Positions 44,720-52,491 of a stretch of DNA of 64,000 nucleotides are shown here, one piece after another. The position numbers and the translations under genes are program-made. The stretch lies in NCBI GenBank assembly GCA_029432775.1, contig JAROAZ010000016.1:1-64000 (forward strand). The letters are read 5' to 3'. This DNA is from Pontiellaceae bacterium B12227 (GTDB lineage Bacteria; Verrucomicrobiota; Kiritimatiellia; Kiritimatiellales; Pontiellaceae). Numbering within the stretch: position 1 is the first letter of the stretch; each line of letters opens with the position of its first letter. A model generated the notes under the pieces. It searched no databases. It saw only the letters and a list, made by a program, of their open reading frames with translations, and was not told the origin of the DNA.

Positions 44720-44819
44720 TCTAATTCCTAATATCGTTCATAAATTCGCTGGACAAAGCACCCCTGCGCTGTCCATATTGCGCCGATGTTACAGTAAACA
44801 TCTTCAGGAGTTATGCACC

Positions 44820-45956
44820 ATGTACCGAATTGTGTCCACACTATTTTTAAGCTTTATGTGCATGTTAACAGCCTGCAGCACGGTTTCGAACGATGACCAA
44901 GGTCATCACAATTCTAATGGAGAGAAAATGATGAAAATGACGCAGACAGACCCGATTTCCTCGGATTTTGAAAAAAGAATTAAACCCGTCGGCCGTATTC
45001 TGGAAGATGCAGACTACAATGTATGGGGTTGCTCCCCCATCTGGGGCGACGACGGAAAAGTCCACGTATTCTACAGCCGTTGGAAAAATGAGGCCCATCA
45101 CCAGGGCTGGATCACCTGCTGCGAAATCGCCCACGCCGTGGCCGATTCGCCGGAAGGTCCGTTTGAAACCCTCGATGTGGCCGTAACCGGCCGCGGCGGC
45201 GACTGGTGGGATGCGATGACCTGCCACAACCCGACCATTCACAAAGTCGGCGACAAGTATGTGCTCTTCTACATGGGCACCCAGGACGGCACCGTTTACA
45301 CCAAGCGCGTTGGCATGGCGACCTCCGACTCCCTGAACGGGCCGTGGAAACGCTCCGACAAGCCGATTATCGAGCCATCCGAAGATCCGGATGCCTGGAA
45401 CTCGGTCTGCACCACCAACCCGGCCTTTGTTCAGCACCCGAACGGCGAGCTCTGGCTCTACTATAAGTCCTGGCGCGCCACCGACTGGGAAAAAGACCTG
45501 GCCGGCGGACTCCGCGTGGCCACCTCCGATGTTGGACGCCACACCAACCGTCAGTATGGGCTGGCCAAAGCCACCTCGCTGGAAGGTCCGTGGGAAAAAG
45601 TCGGCGACGGCCCCATCATCGATCTCAGCCACCTTGGTGAAAACGCGCAGTCGGAAGATGCCTACATCTGGATCGAAGACGGCAAATTCAAGATGATCAT
45701 GCGCGACATGGGCTACTGGAACCACGAATACGGCCTGATGTTTGAATCCGAAGACGGAATCACATGGGGCATGCCCACGGTTGCATTCTACGAAGGCCGC
45801 AAATACCTGCCCGAACCGCCGAACGGTCTCGACCGCGAAGGCCGCTTCGAACGCACCCAGGTGCTGATGAAAGACGGCAAACCGGATTATGTCTTCTTCG
45901 CCATGGTCGGCGGAAAATACAACACATCTTCCGGAGCGGTTGTGAAAGTCGACTAA
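44820..45956 (+). CDS. Five-bladed-propeller glycosidase (GH43/GH117-like), lipoprotein
   Basis: A 378-residue lipidated paralogue of the protein encoded at 41250. The N-terminus MYRIVSTLFLSFMCMLTAC is a lipobox signal. The propeller part has NVWGCSPIWGDDGKVHVFYS, CHNPTIHKVGDKYVLFYMG and SEDAYIWIEDG. AGGAG lies nine bases before the ATG at 44820; the frame is open to 44712. It is divergent from the GH94 gene. Location suggests the periplasmic counterpart of the cytoplasmic enzyme. Confidence 0.72.
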   Translation: MYRIVSTLFLSFMCMLTACSTVSNDDQGHHNSNGEKMMKMTQTDPISSDFEKRIKPVGRILEDADYNVWGCSPIWGDDGKVHVFYSRWKNEAHHQGWITCCEIAHAVADSPEGPFETLDVAVTGRGGDWWDAMTCHNPTIHKVGDKYVLFYMGTQDGTVYTKRVGMATSDSLNGPWKRSDKPIIEPSEDPDAWNSVCTTNPAFVQHPNGELWLYYKSWRATDWEKDLAGGLRVATSDVGRHTNRQYGLAKATSLEGPWEKVGDGPIIDLSHLGENAQSEDAYIWIEDGKFKMIMRDMGYWNHEYGLMFESEDGITWGMPTVAFYEGRKYLPEPPNGLDREGRFERTQVLMKDGKPDYVFFAMVGGKYNTSSGAVVKVD

Positions 45957-45980
45957 ACTCGGTCCAAACCGAACCCAAAA

Positions 45981-46012
45981 GACCGGACGGGGAAACCCTA
46001 TCCGGTCTTTTT
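45981..46012 (+). terminator. Hairpin terminator after the lipidated propeller gene
   Basis: GACCGGA and TCCGGTC pair across a 13-base loop, followed by five T residues. Confidence 0.75.
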
Positions 46013-46034
46013 ATGCATACGGATTTAAGATATA

Positions 46035-46090
46035 CCTCGCAGAGACGCTGAGGGCGCAGAGCTATATATTTCTCTGCGAACTCTGCGAGG
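46035..46090. repeat. Inverted CCTCGCAGAG/CTCTGCGAGG repeat, second copy
   Basis: Same arms as the copy after the sulfatase at 26036. It lies directly before the GH2 gene. Confidence 0.6.
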
Positions 46091-46109
46091 AATAAAACAG
46101 GATTAAATT

Positions 46110-48575
46110 ATGCGCGAAATCTTATCCATGAATCCCGGCTGGCGTTTTATCCAGCAGGACTTTGAAAAACAGGGCTTCCAGTCTATCCATGAAACCCTTT
46201 ACGACAGCCCGACCTGGATGAAATCCGGCAACCACGGCATTTCCGAAGTGGGTTTTGCAGACCTGGAGTGGCAGGCCGTCGATCTGCCCCACGATTTTCT
46301 GCAGGACAATCCGTTTTCGCCCGACGCCGAAGTCGGCCACGGTTCCCTCCCCAAAGGCATCGGCTGGTACCGCAAAACGTTCGTTGTTCCCGCCGATGTA
46401 GAAGGCCGCCGTTTCCACGTTGAATTCGACGGGATCTACCGCGATTCCGAAGTCTGGATCAACGGCCATTTTATGCATCGCCACCTCAGTGGCTACACCA
46501 GTTTTTCGGTCGACGCCTCCGACGTCCTGAACTACGGAAAAAACAATGTCGTCGCCGTCCGCTGCGATGCCACCCTGCCCGAACTCTGGTCCTACGAAGG
46601 CGGCGGCATCTACCGTGATGTCCGCCTGGTTAAAACCGATCCCGTGCACATCGATTACTCCGGCATCTTTGTCCGCAACGAAGGTGACACGCTCACAATC
46701 GAAACCACCGTGCGCAACGATTTCGACTCCGAAGTCGAAGTGTCGATCCAATCCACCGTCATCAATGCTGAAGAGCACGCCGAAGTCGTGGATGCAACCG
46801 AACTGAAAATCGAAGGCGAAAATGCCGCGGCGGGTTTCCAGACATTGGAACTTTCCAATCCCCGGAAATGGAGCCCGGACGATCCGTATCTCTACACCCT
46901 GCTCACCAGCATCCGTGTGGATGGTAAAATCGTCGATGAAGTCCGCACCCCTTTCGGCGTGAAGGAGGTCCGTTTCGATGGCGAAAAAGGATTTTTCCTC
47001 AACGGAAAACCGCTGAAGATCCGCGGCATCTGCAACCATCAGGACCATGCCGGCGTCGGCACGGCCATTCCGGACGGCCTGCAGGAATGGCGTATGATCC
47101 AGATGAAAAACATGGGAGCCAACGCCCTGCGCGTGTCGCACAACCCGCCCACCCCGGCGCTGCTCGACATCTGCGACCGCCTCGGCATCATGGTCATGGA
47201 CGAAACGCGCCTTACCGGTTCATCGCCCGAACTGCTCCAGCAGTTGGAAGACCTGATGAAGCGCGACCGCAACCACGCGTCCATCATTATGTGGTCGCTC
47301 GGCAACGAAGAGATGAAGGTGCAGTCCACCAAAGTCGGCGTCAAACAACTGAAAAAGATGCAGAACCTCGTGCATAAACTCGATCCGGTTCGCCCGGCGG
47401 TTTACTCGATGAACTGCAACTGGCTCAGCATTGCCAAATTCCACGACAGCCAGGATTTCCACCTCGATGTCTTCGGAGCAAACTATAACCTCACGCCGAA
47501 CGGCGTGGACGACGGGCAGTACGACGAATTTCACAAGCTCTATCCCAAGTGGCCCATCATCGGCAGCGAAACCGGCGGGTCGTTTGCAACACGCGGGCTT
47601 TACGACACGGAATATTACGACGGTGTGCCGATGGAACTGAACGACTTCGGCCATGGCGGCATCTGCTGGGAAAACGAACATCTCAAAGGCGTCGCGTCGT
47701 CCTACAACAACGGCCTGACGCCCTGGGGCTCGCCCATCGACACCACCTGGAAAGCCTGCGCCGACCGCGATTTCCTGGCCGGCACCTTTCTCTGGACCGG
47801 CTTTGACTATCGCGGCGAAACCTACCCCTTCGACTGGCCGGCCACCATCACCCGCTTCGGCCTGATGGACCTGTGCGGCTTCCCGAAGGATGCCTATTTC
47901 TACTACAAAGCGTGGTGGAACGCAGAGCCGATGCTGCACCTGTTCCCGCACTGGAACTGGGAAGACAAAGAAGGTCAACCGATCAAAGTCCGAGCCTACA
48001 CCAACTGCGCTGAAGTGGAACTGGTGCTGAATGGAGAATCACTCGCCCGTGAAGTGGTGGAGACCAACGGCTATTTTGAAACGATGGTCGAATATCAGCC
48101 CGGCAAGCTCGAAGCGATCGGCTACGATGCGGACGGCAACGAAATCCTCCGCACCGTCAACGAAACCGTTGGCGAACCGGCGGCCGTACGCCTTACCGTT
48201 GAAGACACCGGAACGTTTGTGGTGAAGACCGAGATCGTTGATGCCGAAGGCCGCTTTGTTCCAACCGCTGGAAATAAAATCCGCTACACGGTGGAAGGCG
48301 ACGCCCAACTGCTTGGAACCGGAAACGGTAACCCGACCAGCCACGAGCCGCCGAAAGGAAACGAAAGCTCCGCCTTCTTCGGCCTGAGCCAGGCGATCAT
48401 CCGGATGACCCAGGAAAACGGCGTCGCGTTTCTGAGAGCCGAATCCGAAGGCCTTGAACCGGCGTCGGTCCAGCTGACTTCCAAGGTCTGGAAAAATCCG
48501 GCGGGCATCCCCGGCATCCTTGAAAAGGTGGACCCGATCGAAATCGCCTGGAACCCCGTGGATGGAATCCTGTGA
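46110..48575 (+). CDS. GH2-family beta-galactosidase
   Basis: An 821-residue enzyme without a clear signal. It has the sugar-binding domain (KGIGWYRKTFVVP), Ig-like domain, and TIM barrel with the acid/base Glu400 in MWSLGNEEM and nucleophile Glu487 in IGSETGGS. Two further domains follow, DUF4982-like and a Big/invasin-like end. It should remove terminal beta-galactose from agar or porphyran oligosaccharides, or act on another beta-glycoside. GATTAAATT precedes the ATG. It contains one-mismatch TTCCAA-type palindromes at 46836-46850 and 48259-48273. Confidence 0.9.
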   Translation: MREILSMNPGWRFIQQDFEKQGFQSIHETLYDSPTWMKSGNHGISEVGFADLEWQAVDLPHDFLQDNPFSPDAEVGHGSLPKGIGWYRKTFVVPADVEGRRFHVEFDGIYRDSEVWINGHFMHRHLSGYTSFSVDASDVLNYGKNNVVAVRCDATLPELWSYEGGGIYRDVRLVKTDPVHIDYSGIFVRNEGDTLTIETTVRNDFDSEVEVSIQSTVINAEEHAEVVDATELKIEGENAAAGFQTLELSNPRKWSPDDPYLYTLLTSIRVDGKIVDEVRTPFGVKEVRFDGEKGFFLNGKPLKIRGICNHQDHAGVGTAIPDGLQEWRMIQMKNMGANALRVSHNPPTPALLDICDRLGIMVMDETRLTGSSPELLQQLEDLMKRDRNHASIIMWSLGNEEMKVQSTKVGVKQLKKMQNLVHKLDPVRPAVYSMNCNWLSIAKFHDSQDFHLDVFGANYNLTPNGVDDGQYDEFHKLYPKWPIIGSETGGSFATRGLYDTEYYDGVPMELNDFGHGGICWENEHLKGVASSYNNGLTPWGSPIDTTWKACADRDFLAGTFLWTGFDYRGETYPFDWPATITRFGLMDLCGFPKDAYFYYKAWWNAEPMLHLFPHWNWEDKEGQPIKVRAYTNCAEVELVLNGESLAREVVETNGYFETMVEYQPGKLEAIGYDADGNEILRTVNETVGEPAAVRLTVEDTGTFVVKTEIVDAEGRFVPTAGNKIRYTVEGDAQLLGTGNGNPTSHEPPKGNESSAFFGLSQAIIRMTQENGVAFLRAESEGLEPASVQLTSKVWKNPAGIPGILEKVDPIEIAWNPVDGIL

Positions 48576-48715
48576 TGCAACTGCGCTGCACCATTTTTGA
48601 TTGCCGATTGTGGATTGCCGATTTGCGGGTCTGCGACGCATCCCTTTTTAAAAGGCCAACGCCGCCTGAGTTCGTTCAATCAGAAATCAACAATCTAAAA
48701 TCGGAAATAAATTAG
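48576..48715. repeat. Dispersed-repeat gap between GH2 and methyltransferase-like gene
   Basis: GATTGCCGATTGTGGATTGC at about 48599-48618 and AATCAGAAATCAACAATC at about 48679-48696 are short text-like repeats. No gene. Confidence 0.5.
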
Positions 48716-49240
48716 ATGGGGCGTAAAAAATTTCATGGCGATCCGGCTCGGTTTGATGTGCTGGCCGAATATATCTACGACTACTTCGGGACGAGCGTGC
48801 AGTATGTAGCCGACGTCGCCGGCGGCCAGGGCATGCTGAGCCGCGTATTGCGTAAGCAGTATAACTATGAGGCCGAGGTCATCGACCCGCGTGGATGGAC
48901 CATGAAAGGCGTACCGAACTGTGCGGCTGAATATCTTTCGTCCATGGCGGATTATTATGACCTGATCATCGGCCTGCATGCGGACCAGGCCACCCGCCCG
49001 GTCGCCGAATCGGCGCTGATCCGCCCGGCACTGATCATTCCGTGCTGTAATTTCTGGTCGGATGAAAAACTCGGGCGGGATGAATTTGTGGAAGCCATTG
49101 AAGCATATTACCGGGAACATGAGGTTTCCTACGAACGCGTCCACTTTGCCTTCAAAGGCCCGAAAAACATCGGCATCGTCTCCACGCCGACCGAAGCATC
49201 GAAAAAGATCTTTGCGGCAGGAACGTTCAAAAAGAAATAA
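48716..49240 (+). CDS. Class I methyltransferase-like protein
   Basis: A 174-residue protein. VQYVADVAGGQGMLSRVLRK matches the SAM-binding motif I of Rossmann-fold methyltransferases; YYDLIIGLHADQATR is like motif III/IV. Substrate is unknown. A REP pair starts 12 bases after the stop. Confidence 0.65.
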   Translation: MGRKKFHGDPARFDVLAEYIYDYFGTSVQYVADVAGGQGMLSRVLRKQYNYEAEVIDPRGWTMKGVPNCAAEYLSSMADYYDLIIGLHADQATRPVAESALIRPALIIPCCNFWSDEKLGRDEFVEAIEAYYREHEVSYERVHFAFKGPKNIGIVSTPTEASKKIFAAGTFKKK

Positions 49241-49251
49241 GGGCAGGATGC

Positions 49252-49327
49252 TGTAGGCCGGGTCCCCGACCCGGCGCCCGCAGGATTGGCGGTGTGTATG
49301 ACCGCCCGGTGGGGCACCGGGCCTACA
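49252..49327. repeat. REP/BIME pair left of the RAYT gene
   Basis: TGTAGGCCGGGTCCCCGACC at 49252 onward faces GCCCGGTGGGGCACCGGGCC then TACA. Each half has a GTAG foot and a GC hairpin. Confidence 0.85.
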
Positions 49328-49357
49328 TCAACGGGGGCCTTTGCGGATTCAGCAGGT

Positions 49358-49834
49358 CTACAACTCCGAACCATCAAACCGGTTAAACCATTGTGCATAT
49401 GTCCATTCGTTGGCATCAGAAACCAAACCTGCACGCACCGGATTCATACGGATATAATCCCATTTTTCAGAGCGGCTTTCGGCGCTGCGTAGCACATGAT
49501 CAAAATAACCGGCCTGCCACTTAAATTCGCGACGGGCAACCACAGCCTTAAACGCTTTTATCCATTTCCCTAACGTCGTGTTGGAGGTCGGATCTATAGT
49601 TACAATCATGTGCGCATGGTCCGGCATCAGTCCCAGACAATCAACATAGACGCCATACCGTTGCACGGATTCATCCACAAATCCACGCACCCGCTCCATA
49701 ACCACATCATTCGCCAACACCCGCTTCCGCCCCTCGGTACAGAGCGTCAGATAATAGGCCGGAGCCGAATCAAAAATGCGATCCAGCCGTCGCTGACGAC
49801 GAGGTTGTTGCGGATTGGACATGAAGATGATCAT
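49358..49834 (-). CDS. RAYT (REP-associated Y1 tyrosine transposase)
   Basis: A 158-residue HUH/Y1 endonuclease of the IS200/TnpA-REP type. The HUH pair is in PDHAHMIV and the catalytic Tyr in KWDYIRMNPVRAG. These proteins nick and join single-stranded REP hairpins that carry a tetranucleotide foot. The gene is flanked on both sides by such hairpins (49252-49327, 49867-49889, 49931-50017), the known arrangement of REP-RAYT loci. ATG 49834 has GGGGGGA seven bases upstream; 49822 is an alternative. Confidence 0.92.
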   Translation of the reverse strand: MIIFMSNPQQPRRQRRLDRIFDSAPAYYLTLCTEGRKRVLANDVVMERVRGFVDESVQRYGVYVDCLGLMPDHAHMIVTIDPTSNTTLGKWIKAFKAVVARREFKWQAGYFDHVLRSAESRSEKWDYIRMNPVRAGLVSDANEWTYAQWFNRFDGSEL

Positions 49835-49866
49835 GCGAGAGTCCCCCCGTTGAGGCAACGATAAAA

Positions 49867-50017
49867 GTAGGCCGGATGCCCCATCCGGCGCATGCAGGAA
49901 TGGCCGGATGGAAAACCGGCGGATCCACGCTGTAGGCCGGGTCCCCGACCCGGCGCCCGTGGGATGGGTGGTGCGTTCGGGCGGTGCGAATGCGCCCGGT
50001 GGGGCACCGGGCCTACA
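49867..50017. repeat. REP elements right of the RAYT gene
   Basis: A single GTAG-GCCGGATGCCCCATCC hairpin at 49867-49889 is followed by a BIME pair at 49931-50017 whose halves are nearly the same as those at 49252-49327. Confidence 0.85.
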
Positions 50018-50122
50018 TCACCGATGCCCCGGATACCGGGGTTGTGCTTTGACGCGCCGGGCCGGGTTTTGTATAGATGTCGGCAAACAAGGCATCCATT
50101 GGGGAAACGGGCGGGACATGGA

Positions 50123-51079
50123 ATGAACACTACAGGCAAATGGAAGGTTGCATCGGCCATGCTGGCAATCGCCTTGAGCGGTGTTGCTGAAGCCGCGACA
50201 ATCCTTGGCGAAGAGTATCCCTATACGGTTCAAGGTGCATTTGAAATTGCCGATGATCCCGCAACGGAGGGGATCGACGTTCAATGCGAATTGACCTGGT
50301 ACAACATCAGCGACAACGTACCGGCCAACAACCAGATTTCCGCCTCCGGCAATTTTGGATATGCCGACAGCGGACTGACGGGTTACACGACAAGGGATTC
50401 AACACACTTCTTTAATAATCCCACCATCATCATTACGGCCAACGACAACGAGTTGGTTTATGCGCCGGGCGTTGTAAACACGCCCAACCAACAAGACGAA
50501 TTCACGGCCCATTTTAATCTGGGCACGACCAACCTGGCGCTGGCGCTCGATGTGGTCGCGGAAGCCAATGGCCGGATGGCCGGCACCGTCGCCGACCACG
50601 AGGCCTTCTACACCCGGAAAAGCAGCATCGGTGGGCAGGTGGTTGGAGGCGCAATACCAAAAGACTTCGAGAACAACCCGACGGTTTATACCCCGTTCAT
50701 CGCAAATATTCCGGATGCCCATGGGGTGGCCTTTGGCTGGTATGCCCAATACGGCCACACCAACCTCAACCTGGCCGGAATGCTGGACGATGACGGGGAT
50801 GGCTTCCTCAACTGGCAGGAATACCACGCCGACACCGACCCGACCAACGGCCAGAGCCTGCTCGTCCTCGCCATCGCGCCCGGCCATTTGTCCTACCCCA
50901 GCTCCACCAACTGCACGTATGCGGTGGATTGGTGCGGCAGCCTTTCTTCCAATGTCTGGAACCGCTTTACAAACGATGTGCCCGGAACCGGCGCGGCGGT
51001 TTCTCTGGGCATCACGAATGGCACGGCGCAGCGGTTCTACCGCCTTCAGGCCGCACGAGCCCTCCCCGTGCAGGAATAA
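50123..51079 (+). CDS. Orphan exported protein with Ca-binding DxDGD repeat (paralogue of 27528-28430)
   Basis: A 318-residue protein with a signal peptide (KVASAMLAIALSGVAEA). The N-terminal QGAFEIADDPATEGIDV, PANNQISASGNFG and GVVNTP match the orphan at 27528. DDDGDGFLNWQEYHAD is a thrombospondin type-3-like calcium site, and the C-terminus has PGTGAAVSLG and RFYRLQAAR. An N-terminal extension to 49892 is REP-encoded and unlikely to be translated. Function unknown; location suggests a surface or polysaccharide-binding role. Confidence 0.65.
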   Translation: MNTTGKWKVASAMLAIALSGVAEAATILGEEYPYTVQGAFEIADDPATEGIDVQCELTWYNISDNVPANNQISASGNFGYADSGLTGYTTRDSTHFFNNPTIIITANDNELVYAPGVVNTPNQQDEFTAHFNLGTTNLALALDVVAEANGRMAGTVADHEAFYTRKSSIGGQVVGGAIPKDFENNPTVYTPFIANIPDAHGVAFGWYAQYGHTNLNLAGMLDDDGDGFLNWQEYHADTDPTNGQSLLVLAIAPGHLSYPSSTNCTYAVDWCGSLSSNVWNRFTNDVPGTGAAVSLGITNGTAQRFYRLQAARALPVQE

Positions 51080-51127
51080 GCGATCGGTTGTCCATTGTCC
51101 TGAAACAGAAGCGTTATATGAACAATT

Positions 51128-52174
51128 ATGAGAACCATCACATCCATCCTGTTTTCCTGTTTTCTGCCCATGGCCTGGGCGGATCCGCCCCCTGCGCCGA
51201 AAGGCTTCAACTGGCAGGTGAATCCTGATTACACCGACGAGTTTAATGGCAATCAACTGGATGGGGATAAATGGCACGATCATCACCCACGCTGGCGCGG
51301 ACGCCCGCCGGCCCGGTTTATGAAAGAAAATGTCTCCGTCGGTGGCGGAAATCTCCGGCTGACCAATGGGACGCTGGACGAGCCGATTAAAGAACGTGGT
51401 CAGGAATTCACCCTCGGCGGCGCGGCGGTGGTCTCTAAAAAAATTGAAGCCTTTTACGGGTATTATGAATGCCGGCTGAAAGCCTCGAACATTTCCATGT
51501 CGTCCACCTTCTGGATGAGCAACCGGGGGCATCATTATCCAGGCATTGGAAATATTTCGCAGGAACTCGATATTCTGGAAACCGTCGGCGGCTCAAAGCG
51601 TAATGTAAAGTTTGCCTCCTACATGAATTCCAATACGCATGTCTGGCACGGAGGCGACAGCACGCACATCGGCAACAAAGCCAAGCTGCCCGGCGAGTCA
51701 CATGAGGACTATAATATTTATGGATGCTGGTGGGAGGATGCCAATACGGTTCACTTTTACCTCAACAACAAACATGTTGGAACCGTTGAAGTGGATACCT
51801 CGCTGATCCCCCACCCGTTTGAGCATCCGATGCATATCAACATGGTGACGGAGACCTACGACTGGGAAACGCCGCCGACGCCGGAAGAAATCAACGATAC
51901 GTCCAGAAACACCACCCTGATCGACTGGGTGCGGTCCTACACCCTCGTTCCCTCCGACGGCTCACTCGCCGACTGGCAGCTGAAGAGACTCCGCGAGGAA
52001 TTACGCGAATGGAAAGCCGCCAATGGCAAAAGCTCGACCAAAGCCAGACTGGTTAAAGCCAAACACGGTTATGCCTATCTGGAGAAAAAGGGCGGCAAGG
52101 AGATCCGCATCCCGATCAAGCTGCTCTGCAAAGAAGACCGCGAGCTGCTGGATAAGGTCATGAAGTCGAACTGA
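51128..52174 (+). CDS. GH16 beta-agarase/porphyranase with C-terminal SHD1-like domain
   Basis: A 348-residue exported enzyme (signal residues 1-18). The GH16 catalytic motif is SQELDILE, with Glu146 and Glu151, and WHDHHPRWRGRPPARF is typical of agarase/porphyranase members. It cuts beta-1,4 links in agar or porphyran. The last 45 residues (RLVKAKHGYAYLEKKGGKEI followed by RIPIKLLCKEDRELLD) resemble the SLA1 homology domain 1 found in planctomycete and related surface proteins. This pairing is not usual for GH16. Confidence 0.85.
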   Translation: MRTITSILFSCFLPMAWADPPPAPKGFNWQVNPDYTDEFNGNQLDGDKWHDHHPRWRGRPPARFMKENVSVGGGNLRLTNGTLDEPIKERGQEFTLGGAAVVSKKIEAFYGYYECRLKASNISMSSTFWMSNRGHHYPGIGNISQELDILETVGGSKRNVKFASYMNSNTHVWHGGDSTHIGNKAKLPGESHEDYNIYGCWWEDANTVHFYLNNKHVGTVEVDTSLIPHPFEHPMHINMVTETYDWETPPTPEEINDTSRNTTLIDWVRSYTLVPSDGSLADWQLKRLREELREWKAANGKSSTKARLVKAKHGYAYLEKKGGKEIRIPIKLLCKEDRELLDKVMKSN

Positions 52175-52214
52175 AAACCGCGCCCCTCACCTTCTCGCTA
52201 TTTCAGACCCCGCG

Positions 52215-52229
52215 TTCCAACCATTGGAA
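52215..52229. repeat. TTCCAA-N3-TTGGAA palindrome, perfect copy (spacer CCA)
   Basis: Intergenic copy after the GH16 gene. A one-mismatch copy lies at 52576-52590 in the next gene. Confidence 0.8.
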
Positions 52230-52261
52230 ACTCAGCAGAAGATTCAGAACAGCATCCATCC

Positions 52262-52484
52262 TGCATTCGGCGGCGACAAAGCGCCGCCCTCCAATGAACT
52301 TCCGGAGGGCGATGCTCCGTCATCGCCGCACTTTCGGCATTCGGCGGCGACAAAGCGCCGCCCTCCAACGAACTTCCGGAGGGCGATGCTCCGTCATCGC
52401 CGCACTTCCGGCATTCGGCGGCGACGAAGCGCCGCCCTCCAACGAACTTCCGGAGGGCGATGCTCCGTCATCGCCGCCGAACAG
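52262..52484. repeat. Three tandem 74-bp REP-like units
   Basis: Each 74-base unit starts GCATTCGGCGGCGAC and holds GGAGGGCGATGCTCCGTCAT, a GGAG-footed hairpin, with a partner GGCGGCGAC...CGCCGCCCTCC. The copies begin at 52262, 52336 and 52410. Because 74 is not a multiple of three, apparent reading frames through it are artefacts. The rest of the 317-base gap is otherwise empty apart from a palindrome. Confidence 0.85.
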
Positions 52485-52491
52485 AAAGATC

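Noticed and set aside
49892..50122. N-terminal extension of the orphan exported protein
   Set aside because: It is encoded by a REP pair and precedes a clean signal peptide at 50123.
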